A stretch of DNA of 64,000 nucleotides from positions 124,001 to 188,000 of the forward strand of contig NZMY01000013.1 of NCBI GenBank assembly GCA_002694745.1, in the 5' to 3' direction. The position numbers were made by a program, and so were the translations under genes. The first letter of the stretch is position 1. Each line of letters opens with the position of its first letter. Origin of the DNA: Croceicoccus sp. (GTDB lineage: Bacteria > Pseudomonadota > Alphaproteobacteria > Sphingomonadales > Sphingomonadaceae). Below are positions 63,148 through 64,000 of this stretch, piece after piece. The notes beneath the pieces are model-generated. The model was not told where the DNA came from. It did not search any database and saw only the letters and a list, made by a program, of their open reading frames with translations.

Positions 63148-64000
63148 CTATCGCGAGGTTGGCGCGTCCTGCGCTGCTCCATCGGGCAGGGCAAAGGCCA
63201 TCAGGTAATCTCCCGGCGTCGAGCCGAGGAATCCGTGCCCTCCCGCCGCGATCACGACGAATTGCCGCCCGCTGCGCGGTGACACGAAGGTCATCGGCGT
63301 CGCCTGTCCCCCTGCGGGCAGGCGTCCGCGCCACAGCTCTTGCCCCGTTCTGGTGTCGAACGCGCGCAGATAATCGTCCAGCGTCGCCGCGATCAGCGTG
63401 ACGCCGCCGCCGGTCGTGACCGGCCCACCCAGGTTGAAGATACCGGGCACCGCGATGCCCATGGGCGCGATATCCTCCGATGTGCCAAGCGGCCTCTGCC
63501 ACGCGACCGTGCGGTCGGCCAGGTCGATGGCCGTCAGCTGTCCCCATGGCGGCGTAGTGCAGGGGATGCCCAGCGGCGAAACCATCGGCTCCATCGTCAG
63601 CGCATAGGGCGTACCCTCCTGCGGCAGCATGCCGGCGGTATGGGCATTACCCGCCTCTTGCCCCGCCATCGCGGCGCGGTCATGCAGCGTCACGACCTGC
63701 GGAATGGCCGATGAGTTCACCACCATCAGCCCGCGCGCCGCATCCACGCTGACGCTGCCCCAGTTCAGCATGCCGAAGATGCCCGGATATTGCAGCGCCC
63801 CGCGCGTCGAGGGCGGCGTGAAATCGCCCCGATAATCCAGCGAGCGATAACGGATCCGGCACCACAGCTGGTCGATCGGCGTCGCGCCCCACATGTCGGC
63901 CTCGCGCAGGGCGGCGGGGATCAGCGAGGGAAAGCCGGTCTGATAGGGCTGCGTCGCCGCATATCGTTCGCCCGGAACATTGCCTTGCGGCGCGGGCCGT
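63148..64000 (-). CDS. Membrane-bound PQQ-dependent dehydrogenase, glucose/quinate type (3' part)
   Basis: The C-terminal 284 residues of a PQQ dehydrogenase; the 5' end lies outside the window. Frame continuity past the ATG at 63894 is shown by upstream TQPYQTGFPSLIP and ADMWGATPIDQLWCRIRY. Matching family features are YRGDFTPPSTRGALQYPG, LNWGSVSVDAARGLMVVN, LGTSEDIAPMGIAVPGIFN and LWRGRLPAGGQATPMTF. The GCD/quinate dehydrogenase family oxidises sugars or cyclic polyols at the periplasmic face and reduces ubiquinone. It is convergent with tetR (2-bp gap). Confidence 0.9.
   Translation of the reverse strand, partial: RPAPQGNVPGERYAATQPYQTGFPSLIPAALREADMWGATPIDQLWCRIRYRSLDYRGDFTPPSTRGALQYPGIFGMLNWGSVSVDAARGLMVVNSSAIPQVVTLHDRAAMAGQEAGNAHTAGMLPQEGTPYALTMEPMVSPLGIPCTTPPWGQLTAIDLADRTVAWQRPLGTSEDIAPMGIAVPGIFNLGGPVTTGGGVTLIAATLDDYLRAFDTRTGQELWRGRLPAGGQATPMTFVSPRSGRQFVVIAAGGHGFLGSTPGDYLMAFALPDGAAQDAPTSR

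Overview
The window is a GC-rich, densely coded piece of an alphaproteobacterial genome. I infer Sphingomonadales (Erythrobacteraceae or Sphingomonadaceae) from the two long TonB-dependent receptors, the ManD-type mannonate dehydratase, the TreS-maltokinase fusion, the extended GlgE and the promoter style. No rRNA, tRNA, CRISPR array or intact insertion sequence was seen.

The most informative region is 46.6-51.1 kb, a replication and partition module: parA, parB, a plasmid-type initiator of the RPA family, three parS-like palindromes, five direct repeats (iterons) with a 21-22 bp period, and an AT-rich stretch. The window is therefore probably part of a secondary replicon (megaplasmid or chromid), although much of its cargo looks like core metabolism.

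Layout. 0-2.5 kb: a BLUF blue-light sensor and a BCCT osmolyte transporter. 2.5-8.4 kb: a PAP2 phosphatase and an OhrR-like MarR repressor, divergent from a four-gene set (unknown protein, aldehyde dehydrogenase, dihydrolipoyl-dehydrogenase-like flavoprotein, Old Yellow Enzyme) that looks like an electrophile/peroxide response unit. 8.4-10.2 kb: outer-membrane phospholipase A and a small secreted acidic repeat protein. 10.3-17.8 kb: a fatty-acid beta-oxidation operon (fadE, thiolase, fadJ, acetyl-CoA hydrolase/transferase). 18.0-21.5 kb: a PQQ sugar dehydrogenase, then a GntR regulator with mannonate dehydratase. 21.5-38.8 kb: an alpha-glucan/trehalose operon (DUF2934 gene, glgE, treS-pep2, glgB, glgX, treZ, malQ, treY) in which all six junctions from glgE to treY overlap by 4 nt. 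It can in principle interconvert trehalose, maltose-1-phosphate and branched glucan in both directions. 38.9-43.0 kb: a likely stress-induced 56-residue protein, a VOC protein, a Phd/RelE-type toxin-antitoxin pair, an HdeD-like membrane protein, a succinate-semialdehyde dehydrogenase and a winged-helix protein. 43.3-46.6 kb: a PepSY membrane protein and a siderophore-type TonB receptor.

Right of the origin, 51.1-52.2 kb is a patch of lower GC holding an isochorismatase-family hydrolase and a gene-free stretch. At 52.2-58.2 kb lies an eight-gene operon with no assigned pathway: a monooxygenase of the ABM family, two short-chain dehydrogenases, a cupin, an M24-fold protein, E1-alpha and E1-beta of a 2-oxoacid/acetoin-type dehydrogenase, and a free-standing lipoyl domain with no E2 acyltransferase core. 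Next to it are a TPR/2OG-Fe(II)-oxygenase protein, a TonB-dependent receptor, a TetR regulator and the 3' part of a membrane PQQ glucose-dehydrogenase-family gene that runs off the window. This right-hand block is the best candidate for an undescribed catabolic system.
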